From Metallyticus violacea (taxonomy: Eukaryota > Arthropoda > Insecta > Mantodea > Metallyticidae), in assembly GCA_030762175.1 (NCBI GenBank), contig CM060831.1:76234501-76298500 (forward strand): a stretch of DNA of 64,000 nt. The letters run 5' to 3'. This document shows, piece by piece, positions 1 through 14,132 of this stretch (positions are counted from its first letter, which is position 1; every line of letters begins with the position of its first letter). Made by a program: the position numbers and the translations under genes. The notes under the pieces are model-generated. The model made no database searches and was not told the DNA's origin. It worked only from the letters and a program-made list of their open reading frames with translations.

Positions 1-2125
1 AGCGAATTTCACGGCCTCCATAAGGACGGCACACGTCAACAGCACGCTAAACAACAAAGTCCAGCCCGAATGGGTCAGGTACCCGGAGGTGGAGTGCCTC
101 ATTGCCGGCCGCAGACGTTGCATGCGCAGATGGCGTGAGACCGGGTCCCCGCTCTTCAAACTCGCTGCGAACTGGTTGCGTAAAGTGATCAGATCGCAAA
201 TAATCGCCAATAACCACGACAGGTGGGAAAAACAGCTGAAATCATGCATCCACTCAGATGGATCTTTATGGCGATTACTGCGCAGATTTAAAAATACAGG
301 CGCTTCAAGGTAGAACTGGGCCGTATTCTCCACCAAAGAAAAGACCGAAATATTCGCAGATACTCTGGAGCAAAAATTCCAGCCAAACCAGGGCAACGAC
401 CCGAACCAAGAAAACATGGTGGCAGCCTGGATGGCGGAGTGGCGACTTATAGGGCAACAACAACAAGTAAATAAGTTCATAACCATTCAGAAGGACTTCA
501 AACAAATTAAGCTACTAAAGAACGGCAAAGCCGCAGGCCCGGACAGAGTGACCAATGAGGATTTAAAGCACCTACCACGCAAGGCGCTTGTCCAGATAAC
601 CAAAATTTTAAATGGTTGCCTGTTGCATAATCACTTCCCTGCGGCTTGGAAGCAGGCGAAGATAGTCATGATTCTGAAAACAGGAAAAAATCTCCGGCTA
701 CCTCAAAATTACAGGCCCATTAGTCTCCTGTCCACAGTTGGAAAATTGTTCGAAAAAGTCATCCTGTTTCGACTGCAAAACACGGTCTCGGACCTAGATG
801 CATTATCAAAATTTCAATTTGGCTTTAGAAAGCACCACTCCACAGAAATGCAACTACTCAAATTCACTGATGACGTAACCGAACAACTTGCCAACGGGGC
901 CACCACTCTGGCGCTATTTCTCGACGTGGAGGCTGCATTCGACAGGTGCTGGCACGAAGGGATGATATATAAAATCCACCAGCAGCTACCGCAAATGCGA
1001 AGCTACATTCCCCTGTTACACAGCTACCTGATGAACCGCACCTTCCACGTCCAGGCATCGAACCAAAGATCCACCACCAGAGAAATACAAGCTGGAGTTC
1101 CTCAAGGAGCCATTATGGCGCCTTACCTCTTTTCCCTCTTTACCAAAGACTTTCCAACCGACCTCCGATGCAAAGTGCTGATGTACGCCGACGATACGGT
1201 AATATATACTCACCGCAAAAACTTTAATTTCGCCATACGCGCTCTTCAACGATACACAGAGGAATATCTAAACTGGCTGAAAGTATGGAGAATAAAAATA
1301 AACCCCAACAAGTGCGCTCCAGTAGTCTTCTCCCAGAGGAGAAAACAGCCAGAAATAACTATCAACATTGATGGAGAAATGTTACCGTTTCGTCGGCGTA
1401 CCAAGTACTTAGGAGTAACACAAGACACAACCATGCGATGGTGGTATCACTTACGAAACAGTGCCAACAGTGGGCGGCGGCGTCTTAAAATGTGTGCCCC
1501 AGTTTTTAGGAGCAAATTGGTCTCATTGAAAACCAAGTTAATTTTATACAAGGCTTTTATATTAAGCATACTAACCTACGCTAGCGCTGCCTGGGCCCAT
1601 GTCCCGAACACTACAATGAAGCAACTGCAGGTCGTACAAAATATCAGTTTAAGAAAACTCCTCAATGTTCCAATGATCACCACAAATACTGCTATTCATC
1701 GGGAAACACAAATCGAGCCTGTCGCGGACTTTATTGCAAATAAAGCACGCAAGACCTGGGCAAAAATTCGTGTTCACCCGAATCTAGCAGTAAAAAATAT
1801 AGGAAAAGGCTCGCCGGTTCATCGGAAACATAAATTCCGAGCCAAGAGAATAAAATTATTCTAAACGGCAAATAACATCCAGGCACAGCGCCTTGTATAT
1901 ACTAGGTTAGGTTAGGCTTAAGGTTTAACTTTAAGGTTACTTGTTGTGTTATTAAAAAAAAAATAGTAGTCACCTTAACACTACAAAGTATACAGAGTAT
2001 GATTTCAATGTATTAAAAAAAAAATCAGAGGTAAATTATTCTCCTTCGACCGGCAATGTAAATTCAACCTGTAAGGCCGTCCTATGTAGGCCCCAGGTCA
2101 TATTCACAAATAAAGAATCTTGAAT
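1..2125 (+). mobile_element. Jockey-type LINE, 5' part outside window
   Basis: Non-LTR retrotransposon entering from the left edge. It holds the ORF2 reverse transcriptase (2-1864), then a ~260-bp 3' UTR with A-runs, and ends at a short AATAAA-like stretch followed by two copies of an ATCTTGA unit near 2112-2125. The endonuclease part and ORF1 lie outside the window. The reading frame is almost undamaged, so this is a fairly recent insertion compared with the other LINE pieces here. Confidence 0.85.
2..1864 (+). pseudogene. Jockey-clade ORF2 reverse transcriptase, one stop codon
   Basis: Reverse transcriptase that would copy the element's RNA at a nicked target. Frame 2 is open from the left edge to TAA at 1862-1864, except for one TAG at 311-313. 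Downstream of that stop the RT blocks appear in order: NGKAAGPDRVTNEDLKHLP, NYRPISLLSTVGKLFEKV, FGFRKHHSTE, the first catalytic Asp in LFLDVEAAFD, AGVPQGAIMAPYLFSLF, the YADD box in VLMYADDTVIY, INPNKC and a YLGV block. The C-terminal thumb and connection region follows. The motif order and the PxNYRPISLL / AAFD / YADD spelling match the Jockey clade. I see no RNase H, as expected for Jockey. Whether the TAG is a mutation or population variant cannot be told from one sequence. Confidence 0.88.
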
Positions 2126-2149
2126 CTTGAAGGAACTGCTTCAGATGCA

Positions 2150-2850
2150 AATGGCCACGCAATAAAAATCTAATTCATCGCAATACATGTGAATATGCGA
2201 ACTAACTAATTCAGGATTATACCAAAAATCGATGAAATGAGCAACTGGAAAACATTGATCCACAACAGCACACAGTATGGAGAATTGCAAAATGTCTTGC
2301 GCGTATATGTAACATACCACCGCTTCATGCGGTTAACGGTATAGCCGGAACCTCCCAGGCCAAAGCCGAAGTGTTCGGAGATACAATAGCAGATACGTTC
2401 ACACCGAATACTGATGCTTGTGACATGGCATTTGCTATAAGCACGGAAGAAGAAGTGCAACTAATGGGAAAATATTCGCGCTCATAACAGAATCATGAAA
2501 ATTAATCCAGGCGAAATTAAATTGCTCATTAGTCATCTTTAAATCAGGAAAGCACCGGGACCAGATAAAATCCCTAACATTGTGTTAAAACATCTCCCCA
2601 ATCGAGCGCTTACGATACCTGCAGACATTTACAGTTATACCCTAGAACATGGGTGCTTTTCACCCAAATGGAAATAAGCGCAAATCCTGCACTTTCCCAA
2701 ACCAAGAAAGGATCAATCTATCCCAAAGAATTATAGGCCAATCAGCCTCTTAATCACCTTTATAAGATACTAGAGAAAATCGTCCTTAAAAGAATAAAGT
2801 CGCACTTAATAGTATTGGGGGAAATGATCATGGTCTACATTCTAAGGAAA
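2150..2850 (+). mobile_element. Degenerate Jockey ORF2 fragment
   Basis: A second, older Jockey copy just downstream of the first. One frame gives a stretch resembling the linker before the RT (PLHAVNGIAGTSQAKAEVFG, then FTPNTDACDMAF). Another frame gives RKAPGPDKIPNIVLKHLPN and NYRPISLL, the same RT blocks as the first element. Several stops and frameshifts are present, and the homology stops before the catalytic Asp block. It is a dead fragment. Confidence 0.75.
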
Positions 2851-2869
2851 CAGCGAAAGTCATCACATG

Positions 2870-4120
2870 TTTGCTGATCGTGCTGGTTTCTGCTCTCGTT
2901 TGTTTTCCTTAGCCTACATTTCTCACTCTGGAGTACCTTTTGTTGATTTTAATGGTTCTGTTTCACGTTCATCCTTCCCTAGATATTTGTTTTACAAACA
3001 GTTGGTTTTGTATTATATGACTATCGTTCACATTTATCATTTTGTGTATTTTTTGCTGATTTTGATAGCTGTAGTGCTCAATTATCTACTGCCTGTTCTC
3101 ATGGTTTGCTTCTTAAAGATGAAGACCCTGGCTAATTTTTTATTCTTATTTATTAATCGATGTAATAAATCGATTGCCATAGTATCTTTTTTTCTTTATT
3201 ATATGAAATAGTTTGTCCACTAACACTTCTGCTAACAGCTCTTTCCCTCGGCAATCTAAACTATGACTAGTAACTCATTGTCTATCAAAATTAACATTTA
3301 GAGTTTCTTGCATGTTTTATAGGATTTTATTTATTTATTCAGCAATGTATTAAAAAAAGCTAATGTTTCATTTGCAGTTGAATCTGGCTATAGATCATGC
3401 CTTATGAGGAACATTCATTCTTATGATGCTAACATTATAATATTTCTTGCTAAATTTAGTCAAGTGATTCAGTTCACTTTTTATTTTTCATTTGTTCTAT
3501 CACTAACTCCGTACACGTTTTTCATCGCCTTTCTTCCCGTATTTGTAATTTAATCAAGACCAGCCACAGGCTTGATGAAACGGCATACATATAAATTTAA
3601 TATGTTGTTTTATTTGCATTGCTAAACTTCTTGTATTACTGCCACCAAAGATGGTGATAGTGATGATGCACTCTGGTTGCTGAAGTTTCTTGGACCTCAT
3701 TTCTCTTTGCGCCGAGTATTCCGAATAATTTTCACACGTTTCCAAAACTGAGTACAGCAGTTGAAGAGAAATTATGGGATAATGGTATTTTTATTTATTT
3801 ATTTATTTTCCGGTCGTTATGTTTTATTTCCTATCGTCCATTCACTTCGTTTTTCAGTTTCTCTAAAACTTCAATCTAATCCGAGTTTTTCTGATGTTTT
3901 TCATTTTCTGATTTTAGTGCCTTGATAATTTTCTTATTTAGTCAGCAGCTTTTAATGGGGTTTAATTACATCTAATCCAGAATCCCTTTCTGCTACGTTG
4001 TGAATACTACCATAGGTGGAACATTGCATTTATTCACATAATCTTTTCACCCAGCATATGTGGATCCATTTTTAACACATAGTTGAATACCTTTAAAAAG
4101 TTCACGCAAGATACCTGTGG
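2870..4120. other. No recognisable gene
   Basis: AT-rich sequence with no domain I recognise. The longest frame (2867-3211, plus) is hydrophobic and T-rich, without a convincing start context or family resemblance, so I do not call it a gene. Confidence 0.5.
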
Positions 4121-4129
4121 TATATGATT

Positions 4130-4510
4130 AAATAATGCAGAGAGTTTTGCAGTGTTTAGTTCAACCGGCGCCAACACTTTGGACTTAAACTGCAAAAGTA
4201 ATTCTTATTGTGGATGACAGCTTCCTGCTTCCAAAATTCTGCGAGAAGTTCATGAGAATATATATCCCATAATCTACGATGAGAAAGGTATTACAGTTAT
4301 GATACTATTTTTATGGCATTCATAAAATCCATTTGTTGCACCAGTTATAAGCACAAAAACTACATCAACGCGCCAGTTTGCTTATCATTTTCTGTCGGCA
4401 ATCAATTTAGACGGTATTTGGCTTTGGGATGCACTGTGGATAGACGAGGAGCATTTTACCCTTAAAGAAGCAGTAAATATACCGAAATGTTCCAGTGGGT
4501 TGCCTCGCGC
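4130..4510 (+). mobile_element. Possible DNA-transposon transposase remnant
   Basis: Around 4405-4500 one frame reads LWDALWIDEEHFTLKEAVN, like the second-strand block (W-x-DE-x-HF) of IS630/mariner-type transposases in insects. Upstream there are only short broken frames. No terminal repeats were found, so the limits are guesses. Confidence 0.35.
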
Positions 4511-4848
4511 TCCCATGTATGTACATGTATTTGTTCACCGGTGCATCAATGTACATTGATATGGGATAAGTTATGTCTTAATCTAAGTTTACAAAAATAA
4601 GAATAGCGTTTATATACACAATAAATACAATGGTATGAAGATGTTGCAATACTATTGTGACGCCTATAAAATACAGCATTTTATAGATTTTGCCATAACA
4701 TTCTTTTAAGGATTCATTTTCAGAATAATAGACTATCTCCAACAAAAGCATGTTTGTACTTTTCTTAAATAAATTATAAGTTTCGTCATAAAACATATCT
4801 GTTATGTTGTTATACAATATAGTTATTCTGTGTAAAAAGAATTTAGCT

Positions 4849-4872
4849 TTTTTTTTTTTTTTTTTTTTTTTT
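4849..4872. repeat. Poly-T tract
   Basis: An uninterrupted run of about 24 T. It may be the tail of a reverse-strand retroposed sequence, but no body can be recognised. Confidence 0.8.
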
Positions 4873-5216
4873 GGTACACTCGTTATTGTTTCTGGTCGAG
4901 TAATTGTCCATTTCATGGTTTATATAAAGTTATGTCTATTTTTATATATAAAACGTGTGGACTCTAAAATGTATAACCAGTACACTTTTAAAATACCTGT
5001 TTAAAACAGGGCGTAGATGTGCCTTTTTAGTAACATTTAAAATTAATCTTATAATTTTTCTTTGGCATTACAGATGTATCGTACATTTATTTGTAGAACC
5101 CCGTGCAATAATGCCATATAAAGAATGCTATGAATATTGAAAACAAATTAAAATTTGATGTATATTAGCTACAGACAATTTAAATACAGATATTTCAAAA
5201 CACGCTCTACTCATTT

Positions 5217-5217
<1 letters not shown>

Positions 5218-5262
<45 letters not shown>
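5218..5262. repeat. (TA)n microsatellite
   Basis: About 22 TA/AT units ending directly at the first terminal base of the mariner at 5263. TA is the mariner target, so the element probably landed in this tract or the tract grew from its target duplication. Confidence 0.9.
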
Positions 5263-5264
<2 letters not shown>

Positions 5265-5784
5265 GAGGCGCATCCAGAAAGTAAGCCCCGATGACCGATA
5301 AGGAGAACAAAAGCATCACTAAGTATTGGAATAATTACATGGATTCACTGGGTACTTTTCAACGTAGTCACCACCATTGTTGAGGCACCATCAATAGTAT
5401 GCCCAAGTCATAGGAGTCTTCCGCCAATGTTCGGAGTCACTTCATTCTGCACCTCAGCGTCATTGTGGAAACGTTTTCCTGCCAGAAAACGCTTCATTAG
5501 ACGGAAGAGATGAAAATCACATGGGGCAAGGTTGGGGAGGATGGATGGTCGAAGATCTCCCATCCAAACTTATTCAGCACATTTTGTGTGGCGTTGGCTG
5601 TGTGGGGTCTTGTATTGCCATGCAAGAGCGTAATGCCTCTTGTCAACATCCCATGTCTCTTGTTTTGGATTGCCTTCCTCAGTTTATGCAACGTCTGACA
5701 ATGTCGATCAGCATTTACGGTCTCCCCTCGCGGTAACAACTCGCATAAGAAGACACCACGTCGATCCCAGATCACCGTGCAAAT

Positions 5785-5817
<33 letters not shown>

Positions 5818-6565
5818 GACAGAGATTGTCTCCTTGAATTTGATCTTCACAGGTGAACCACTATGCCGCCAATGGATTGATTGTTGCTTTGTCTCTGGTG
5901 TGGCATACGACACCCAGTTTCATCCCCAGTGACAATATTGTCTAGATACTCGTCACCCTTCTGCGTACCGCTGTAGGAATGTCAATGCTGCGGTCAGACG
6001 TTTGGTTTTGTGTTCATCTGTCAGTTGCCTTGGCACCCGTCTTGTACGCAATTTTTTTAAAACCAAGCCACCGGGAAACAATTTCGTGCACAAGCGAACG
6101 AGACATCTGGGGGAATTGACAGGAGAGTTCTGAAATTGTGAAGCGCCGGTTCTGCTCAATTGCTTGCCGCACACTTTCCAACACTTCTGCAGTCACCAGG
6201 GACGGTCGGCCACGGCGGTCGTCGTGAATATTGGTTCATCCTTCAGTGAATTGCCTGCACCATCGTCTTACCAAACTGTCACACATAATGTCGTGTCCAT
6301 ACTCCTGACACGTTGGACTTTGCTTTTGAGCGTGCAAAAATGGGATGACTGCACGAACCTCGCAGTTGGCGGGAGACAATATCACAGCAGCCACTTTTTC
6401 GTAGTACAGCGCGGTAACTACGACCGTTACAAGGCTGCAACTTTACTGCATTATTCCAACATACTTCCTGATACTTCCTCTCTATTACTGCACATGCGCA
6501 TTCCTATCTGACTAATGGTGCAATCTCTAGACGTGTTTAGGACTTACTTTATGAATGCACCTCGT
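5263..6565 (-). mobile_element. Full-length but dead mariner (mariner-1)
   Basis: Tc1/mariner DNA transposon, about 1.3 kb. The left end reads ACGAGGCGCATCCAGAAAGT. The right end is its imperfect inverted copy (reverse strand ACGAGGTGCATTCATAAAGT), and TA lies on both sides. The minus strand encodes a broken transposase: helix-turn-helix part near 6014-6196 (TISELSCQFPQMSRSLVHEI), then at 5497-5913 [26 protein letters not shown] and RGITLLHGNTRPHTA. The second catalytic Asp is Gly (LLHGN) and the SPDLAPSD block is lost. A run of 31 T at 5786-5816 sits inside the frame as poly-Lys. It cannot be active. Confidence 0.88.
5786..5816. repeat. Poly-T tract inside mariner-1
   Basis: A run of 31 T on the plus strand, read as about ten lysines by the minus-strand transposase frame, between the ETKQQS and IWDRRGV blocks. 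Family members have no poly-Lys here. It is either slippage expansion or a retroposed A-tail. Confidence 0.85.
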
Positions 6566-7120
<555 letters not shown>

Positions 7121-7524
7121 GTAATAACCTTTTCAAATTAGTACTACTCGTGACACTAGATATTACTATTAAAACTTCTTTAGTTCTGGATAAATGCCTA
7201 CGTACTGTTTGCGCAGTAATCAAATGTTTATGCCTTTAAATTTAAATTAGTTATTAAGCGCTTAATTGGGACTCAAGTTTCAAATTTATGCTCAATCTTC
7301 ATTTTCATAATTGCTCGTATCTATTATTACTTATTTCCATATACATTGGACTGTATATATTTCTTTAAATATTCTATGGAAGTTTTGACCAATAGGAGCA
7401 TAGGTAGTCAGATTTAAACAGAAGGCTGTAAGCTGCGCCAGAGAAATGGAACATTGATGTTCAACGGTCTGCCTTAATTGTTCGAATATGTTATAATAGG
7501 TCATTTTATATAGATTTTGACACG
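7121..7524 (+). promoter_or_regulatory. Presumed promoter/5' UTR of the kinesin gene
   Basis: AT-rich sequence directly upstream of the first coding exon. No ATG-initiated frame or clear TATA/initiator pair can be assigned, and a non-coding first exon further upstream cannot be excluded. The placement rests only on position. Confidence 0.3.
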
Positions 7525-7672
7525 ATGTCTGAGAAAATTAAAGTTATCATTAAGGTTCGCCCGTTGATAGGACGTGAAAAATCGGAAGGTGCTGTGGAGC
7601 ATTGGACTGTGGTGAACAATGCTATTTTTCCTGTTGATTCCAAAAACAAGGAAAAAGAGAGCTTTTATTTTG
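7525..7672 (+). CDS. Kinesin exon 1 (start codon, first beta strand)
   Basis: Starts at the ATG in CACGATGTCT. It encodes [18 protein letters not shown] and the next ~30 residues, ending after one base of a Gly/Asp codon at the donor TTTTG|GTAAGC. The ATG sits immediately before the first motor strand, as in CENP-E proteins, which have almost no N-terminal extension. Confidence 0.92.
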
Positions 7673-10600
7673 GTAAGCTTTGTTCTTGATATAGGCGAGG
7701 ACATTATTAATGTGACAACAAGCTGCACATTCTTCCCATTCTAACAAATCATCTAATTTATAATTATACCTACTTGGTTTCATGCCTATTTGGAAAATGT
7801 CACCATTGAAATTTACGAAAAAAATACCCATGTATACTTTATACTATGTGCCGAAGTAGAAAACATTAAAATCACCAACCCAAGGCTTTTCTGAATTGAA
7901 TGTATTTAAATCCACTGTTGCTCTGTGGTCTTCTACTTTTTAGCTTTATTTAGTACTAGAATTGCAATATAATTCTTTTTTTACTCGTGGCCATTGGTAT
8001 TTATAACGATTGCAATTGGTACATTATGTCCTGTTATATTTAATATGTTACAATATTATTTATATTATACATGAACATTTATATTTATTAACTATTCAAA
8101 TCAATAGTATGTATGCATGCTGCTATATTGTTTATAGATTTACTTTTCTATAACATGACCTATGTATGCATGTTATGATCAATGAAATGTAATAAAATGA
8201 AATTTAGTGTTTGACATGTAGCTTACGTCTAGTTTGAGTGATTAGTTAAGTAGTTAATAATTCTTATTTTTACTATCAGTGAGAAACTAGAGATATTGCC
8301 ATCCATCTGCATTGAGTTTAATTTGTTAATAGACTCTCTTCAGGTGATTGGGAAGAGAAAAGAGAATGAGAGAGACAGGTGAAGTAAATAATTGTTTTAT
8401 TTTTAGATCATGTTTTTGACCAGACAAAAACAAATGCAGATATGTTTGAAGCTGTTACACGACCAATTGTTGATGCAGCAGTTAGAGGCTTTAATGGAAC
8501 AATTTTTGCATATGGACAAACATCCTCAGGTATTCATATTTACTATTAATATTTTATGTCGTAGGAATGTGTGTGTAACAGCACACATTATAACACAATG
8601 AATGTTATAATTTCACTCACACAAAGTAAGTTATTTATTGGATTTGATATTGTTTGTCTTGTTCTTTATTTCTCATGAAGAGCTTTGCTAAACTTCATCA
8701 TACATCTTAGAAACATTCAAACATATTTTAAAAAATTTCCCATCATAATTTATAATGTTGTATAATAAGCATGCCATGCAGTTTTATAAACCATTGCCTA
8801 TTAATAAAAGACCCTCCATCACTTTTAGCACTAACTCTGACCTAATTGAAGAATATGATAGGTTATTAGTTATGCTGTGCTGGAATTGAATTTTTCTACC
8901 TTATTGTATACAGTATGAGTGTTTAAAATTTTCTTTAATTTTTTTCTTTTAAGTTTGTACTTCTGTGAATTACATAGCAATTTCAAGGAGCCTGGAAGGC
9001 TTTTATTTGCACTGCAGAGTATAATGAATTTATTGCTCTGTTCAAAGTCACTAGTATGTCTATGTTTGCACCAATCTCTGTTTGATAAAGGCTCTTTGAA
9101 ACTGTTATTGTTATTACCATGGCATCCCAAGAAAACCTATCACCATTGATTTCTCTCCCTTACAACATTTTATTAAGCTTGAATATATATTGATATTTTC
9201 TTGATGTAAAGCAATTCATTTCTCTCACTGCCTGCAAGATATCATGCTAGGAGCCATTCTGTGGAAAAGCAATACTGCTCAATTTTCATGGTTCATATTT
9301 TCTTGAAATCTTTTGCACATATTCACTTTCATGTGAAATATGCTTTATAGCAATATTACTTAAATATCTTAATAAGAACCAAATATATGGAGTCCTAAAA
9401 TAACCAGATAATTTCATAATCTCACAGAGAAAGTTTGTTTTAGTCATAACAGTTGATAGATTTGAGATAGAAAATTAATTGACAGGTTACTCAACATTTC
9501 CTCTCTTTCATTTGTAAATATAATGTTTGAAATTAATTTTGTTACTTTTTATGATGAAAAACATTTTTTTTCTAAAAAGTATCATCTTGAATTTTGCTTA
9601 AATTATGCAGAAATGTGGCAAATAAGTGTATCTTTCTTATGTAAAAAAAAATGGTTTGGGGCTGTCAATAAAGTCAGAGATATTATAGTTTAAAATATGT
9701 CATATTTCTACAGAAAGTGTGAAAAACCGGTTAAATCTCCAAAGCAAATTTAGCAAGTTTGGAACTGACCCCAAAATTGGAATTAATGTTTGAAAAATGC
9801 TTTTAGGGGATTTAGCATTTAAAACAAGATCTTTCAAATGGAAATGTTTACATTTCACTACGTCCTGTAGTTTTTTACCTAAATAGCTTTTTTTCTACTG
9901 TTGTGCAGCTATTTTGATGACTTACCTATTTATGTTCATAGTAAACAGCACACTTTGAGTCGAACATTAATCATTTATTAATTAAATCTGTCATCTAACA
10001 CTCTTCATGCTTCACTAGCCTTAAAAATATTCGGTTTCAAAGATATGTTATCTTCATCTTCAGCCGTGGACGACTGGTGTAAAAGGCTGTTGTTACGTAG
10101 TATCAGAAGCAATGTTTCTCTCTGGTGAAACTTTTATGAACTTAAAATTTATATTTTCTTCCTTTGGAATGTCAAAATTCATCAAATGATCCTTATGTTT
10201 ATAGATGTAAATCTTTTCCCAAATATTCAATTCTACTGGTCCCTGTACCGGATATTTTTTAAGGAAGGAAACGTTCCAGGCCTAAGTTTAGGGTACCTCC
10301 CCGGCATTTGCCATTTATGAGGACTGAGAAAAACCTGGAAAAAACCTCAGTCAGGGAGGACAGTCCTAGTGCGATTCGAACCCCAAACCTCCCGCTCATG
10401 AGTCCGCATCTTAATGACCTCGGCCATCCGTGGCGGTGCAACTCCAGTGAAACAGTTGAGTGTGGTAAATGACATGGTGGGGAGAAGTGGAAGGGGAAAT
10501 CGTGGTCAGCAGATGGATTGGGAGACAAGAGGTTGGAGTGTGGTATCATCGCCCTTGGGGAGTATAATCAAATAGATGGTGCTAAAAACTCAGGGACAGA

Positions 10601-13600
10601 TAAAGGGGTTAAAAGAGCAAAGGCCATATGGAAGAAATAGAAAATAAGTGATTAAAGGAGGAGGATGGTTATGAAAGAATAGTGGAAAGGGGAAGAGAAT
10701 GGAAAGTAGGCTCTATTGTATATGTAACCACGATGTATAGATCCTAGAATAACAAGCACTCCAAGAATAGTTTGCATAATTTGTAAAGTTAATGTATGGG
10801 AATTACATGGAAATAAAGCATTCATTCATAATTCCTCCTTCAGTATTTTCTATTTCTTTTCCAAATTTGTCTTTCTGATTTGTTCCTAATCTAATCTTCT
10901 TTTAGCTGTTTCTTCAAACTCATTCCTTTTTCCCTTATCTTCTAAACTGCTATTTTGATTTGTTCAAATTCCTTTTCTATTACTCCTATTGGTCTCCTAA
11001 ATCTAGCATCGCATATGAGGAGTATTGTTTCAAAAGGCAGTTTGTCCATCCATGGACATAGTTCTGTTTGATGTGATTTCTTATTCTCAGTAATACCTTG
11101 CATATTACTATAGTATCTTTCCTCTTCACGATGTGTTTCTATGTAAAATATGGACTTCAAATTGCATATTTGGTGCAGAATGCATTAAGTCCATTCAGTT
11201 TATCAGAGCAAAATGCAGTCCATCTAAGAAATGTTGTTTTACACCCTCTTTTTGTATAATGTATACAAGCATTAGAGAGTTGAACAATATAAAATGTAAG
11301 AGGTTAATCCTACCTTGAGAACTGAATATTAATAAATTATTTATGATGTATACATCTTGAATAACTTATTCCAGATCACCTCAAAGTAAAAAAGTGGCTT
11401 TTCCAGAATATTTGTTCCAACAATTTCAATCTGAGATTTGACTCCAACAGCAGATGCTTGTAGCTGTTGCACACAAATGTCCCATTTACTGAAATCCACC
11501 AATAATGAAAACAGAAAAGCTGAACAGAGCAGCCTTATTTCATCACAATTTGAGGGCAAAAACCTTCCATAAAAGGAGAAGCCTATGAATAGTGTCTTGT
11601 TCTCCAGCAAGTTCATCCAATTCCTAAACTTTCCAAAGGGGAGGCTTATTATTTACAGAAAATTTCATTTTATGCTTTTATTTAGAATATAAATTTCTAC
11701 ACTTCTATTGCTGGACAAAAAACCGTTGAATCCATGGGGCTGTTGGAGTGTTTCGTGTTCCGATTTCTTCAGTAAATTCCAATGAAATTCCATCGAAACA
11801 TGGGAATCCACCAACAATATGGACATAAACACTAAATGACAGTTTTCAGCTTTTCAGTTTTCAACACACTACAAATGATTTAGAGCTTAAAATCAATAAT
11901 GAACTACTACAAGAGAAAGAACTTTCTAAATATTTTGGTATAATATTTGACAAAAACTTTCCTTTTCTGAACACATCAACAATATAACTAAGAAAGTAAA
12001 TAAGAACAACATATTAAGAAGACTAGCAGGAGTCAAATGGGGAGGATCCATAGGTCTCCTAAATGACACGTACAAAAGAGACACAAAACCAAATTTGCTC
12101 TATGGAAGTGAGATGGTGTCCAGAATAAACAACCAACTTAAAACTAAATTGGATACATTACAATCTAGGTCCTTAAGAATAATAATAGGAGCTGTTAAAA
12201 CAACACCAATTGCTACAATGCAGAGCATAACTAACAACCTGACTATTAAAATAGAGCTTAGATATTAAAACCACTATACTGGAACAGGAATTAAAAAGTA
12301 ATCAACACAGGAATAAATGGTTTCAAATTTCTGACAGCATACAACGATTAAAAACACAACATACTTTAAAAAATTACTCACAGAAAGAACATTTAGACAA
12401 ATTTTTAAAAATAACCACTAAACCTGTATTACACCAACTGATTGTTTACAATATATAGATATTAACGTGAAACTAAATCTGGATACAATGGACTCCAAGA
12501 AGAATGACCCACCTGAGGTATTAAAATTGATATTATTTAGTACACTAAACAACTATTATCCAACTAATACATGGTTAGAGTGTATTAAGATGGATCTCTT
12601 AAAAATGGAGAAGCAGGCTTTGGAATATGCTGTGAAGAATTCTATCAATATACATCTTTAGGACAGTATGCTAACAATTTTGATGGTGAATTGATGGCCA
12701 TTAGAGCATCTTTACAAAATCTAGTATATAGACCTAAATTAAATAAAAGAGCTCTTAAGTGACTGTAAAGCAGCACTACAAAGTATAACGAATTTCAGTT
12801 ACCCACTGACCTACACTATAAATGAAATAAGAAAACTATATCATACAGACCAGATCAGAAATACAGAAATAGTATTACAATGGATCCCGAGCCATGTGGG
12901 GTTGAAGGGGAAGGAGATTGCCAATATTTTAGCAAAAAAGGGGTCCCTATAAAATTAAAATCGCCGTTTCAACTAGAACTTCCCTCTAAATTGAAACTCA
13001 TAAAAAGATTAATATCTTAACAAGAACAACAAAATACCAAACAAAAACTTAAAGGCCATATGAAGATCTAAATACTTTCAAACATTTTTATTAAAACCAA
13101 GAAAAATTGGAGTTGCCTAACTCCGCTTAATTGTTCGATATTATTGTCTGTCAGCACACCTCTTCAGGATGAAATTTATCAAGGATAGCCACTGCCCACT
13201 GTGTAAGGACGTGGATACTATCTTAAAGAACATCTAGTGAAATGCATCCAGCTAGATAGCAACAAACATGAAAAATAATTTGGAAGCTCTTTATTGGGAA
13301 GCTAGGGAAAAAATTATAAATATCAGCATCCCCAATGGCCACTAGCACCCAACCAACCAGTTCAAAATATTGATTCATACTGTAGAAGGTATGAGCTTTC
13401 AAGAATTTGTAAAATAATTGTTTAAAGATATGAATTTATGTTCATTACCTAATGATTTAATTCTATTGGGCAGGCCATTGTATACCTGAACTACAGAATA
13501 GTATGTACTCTTCTGGAAAAGCTTTAATATGCTAGTCTTCCTATACAAATCATTCCTGCTTCTAATATTGAATTAATTTTACACTGAAATTTGATTAAAA

Positions 13601-14091
13601 TTTTCTGAGATTATCTACCACATATCATCATACATATATATTCCGTAGTAATAATAGGTACATTTGTTTTTTGAAAAGAGGTCTAGAGTATTCTCTTTTT
13701 TTTCCTTCCATAGATTCTCATAGCTTTCTTTTGCAAATAGAAAAATTGTTCGAGTTTAATAAAATTTGTCTTATCTATATGCAGGGTATGTCCATGTGAA
13801 ATCAATCACTGAAAAATAATTTTGGAACATGGTGACATGGATTTTGTTAATTATTTTGTATATTTGTGTCTTATCATAAGATAAGTAAAAATAATTATTT
13901 TTTTTTTTTTTAATTTCAACCATCCATTTTATTAGACACATTTATTAAAATCCCCAAAAAACCACATAATTTGCTAACTGCCACATACTTAAATGTTGGT
14001 CATTGGAAAACTATGAGGTACATACCTGAGAGAGGCATGATTTTAAAGTTTATGAATAGAGCTTTCATTTAATATATAACATGGCACCATT

Positions 14092-14132
<41 letters not shown>

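Noticed and set aside
1900..1920. TTAGGTTAGG as a telomere-type repeat
   Set aside because: Only two to three units inside a Jockey 3' UTR; too short for a telomeric or interstitial array.
2867..3211. 114-residue plus-strand frame, hydrophobic
   Set aside because: T-rich DNA gives Phe/Leu/Ile-rich frames by chance; no family match, no splice or start support.
4804..5004. Frames across the poly-T at 4849-4872
   Set aside because: Low-complexity translation (poly-Phe / poly-Lys).
10259..10549. 96-residue minus-strand frame
   Set aside because: Lies across a tRNA-derived SINE and its flank; the GC-richer SINE simply lacks stops.
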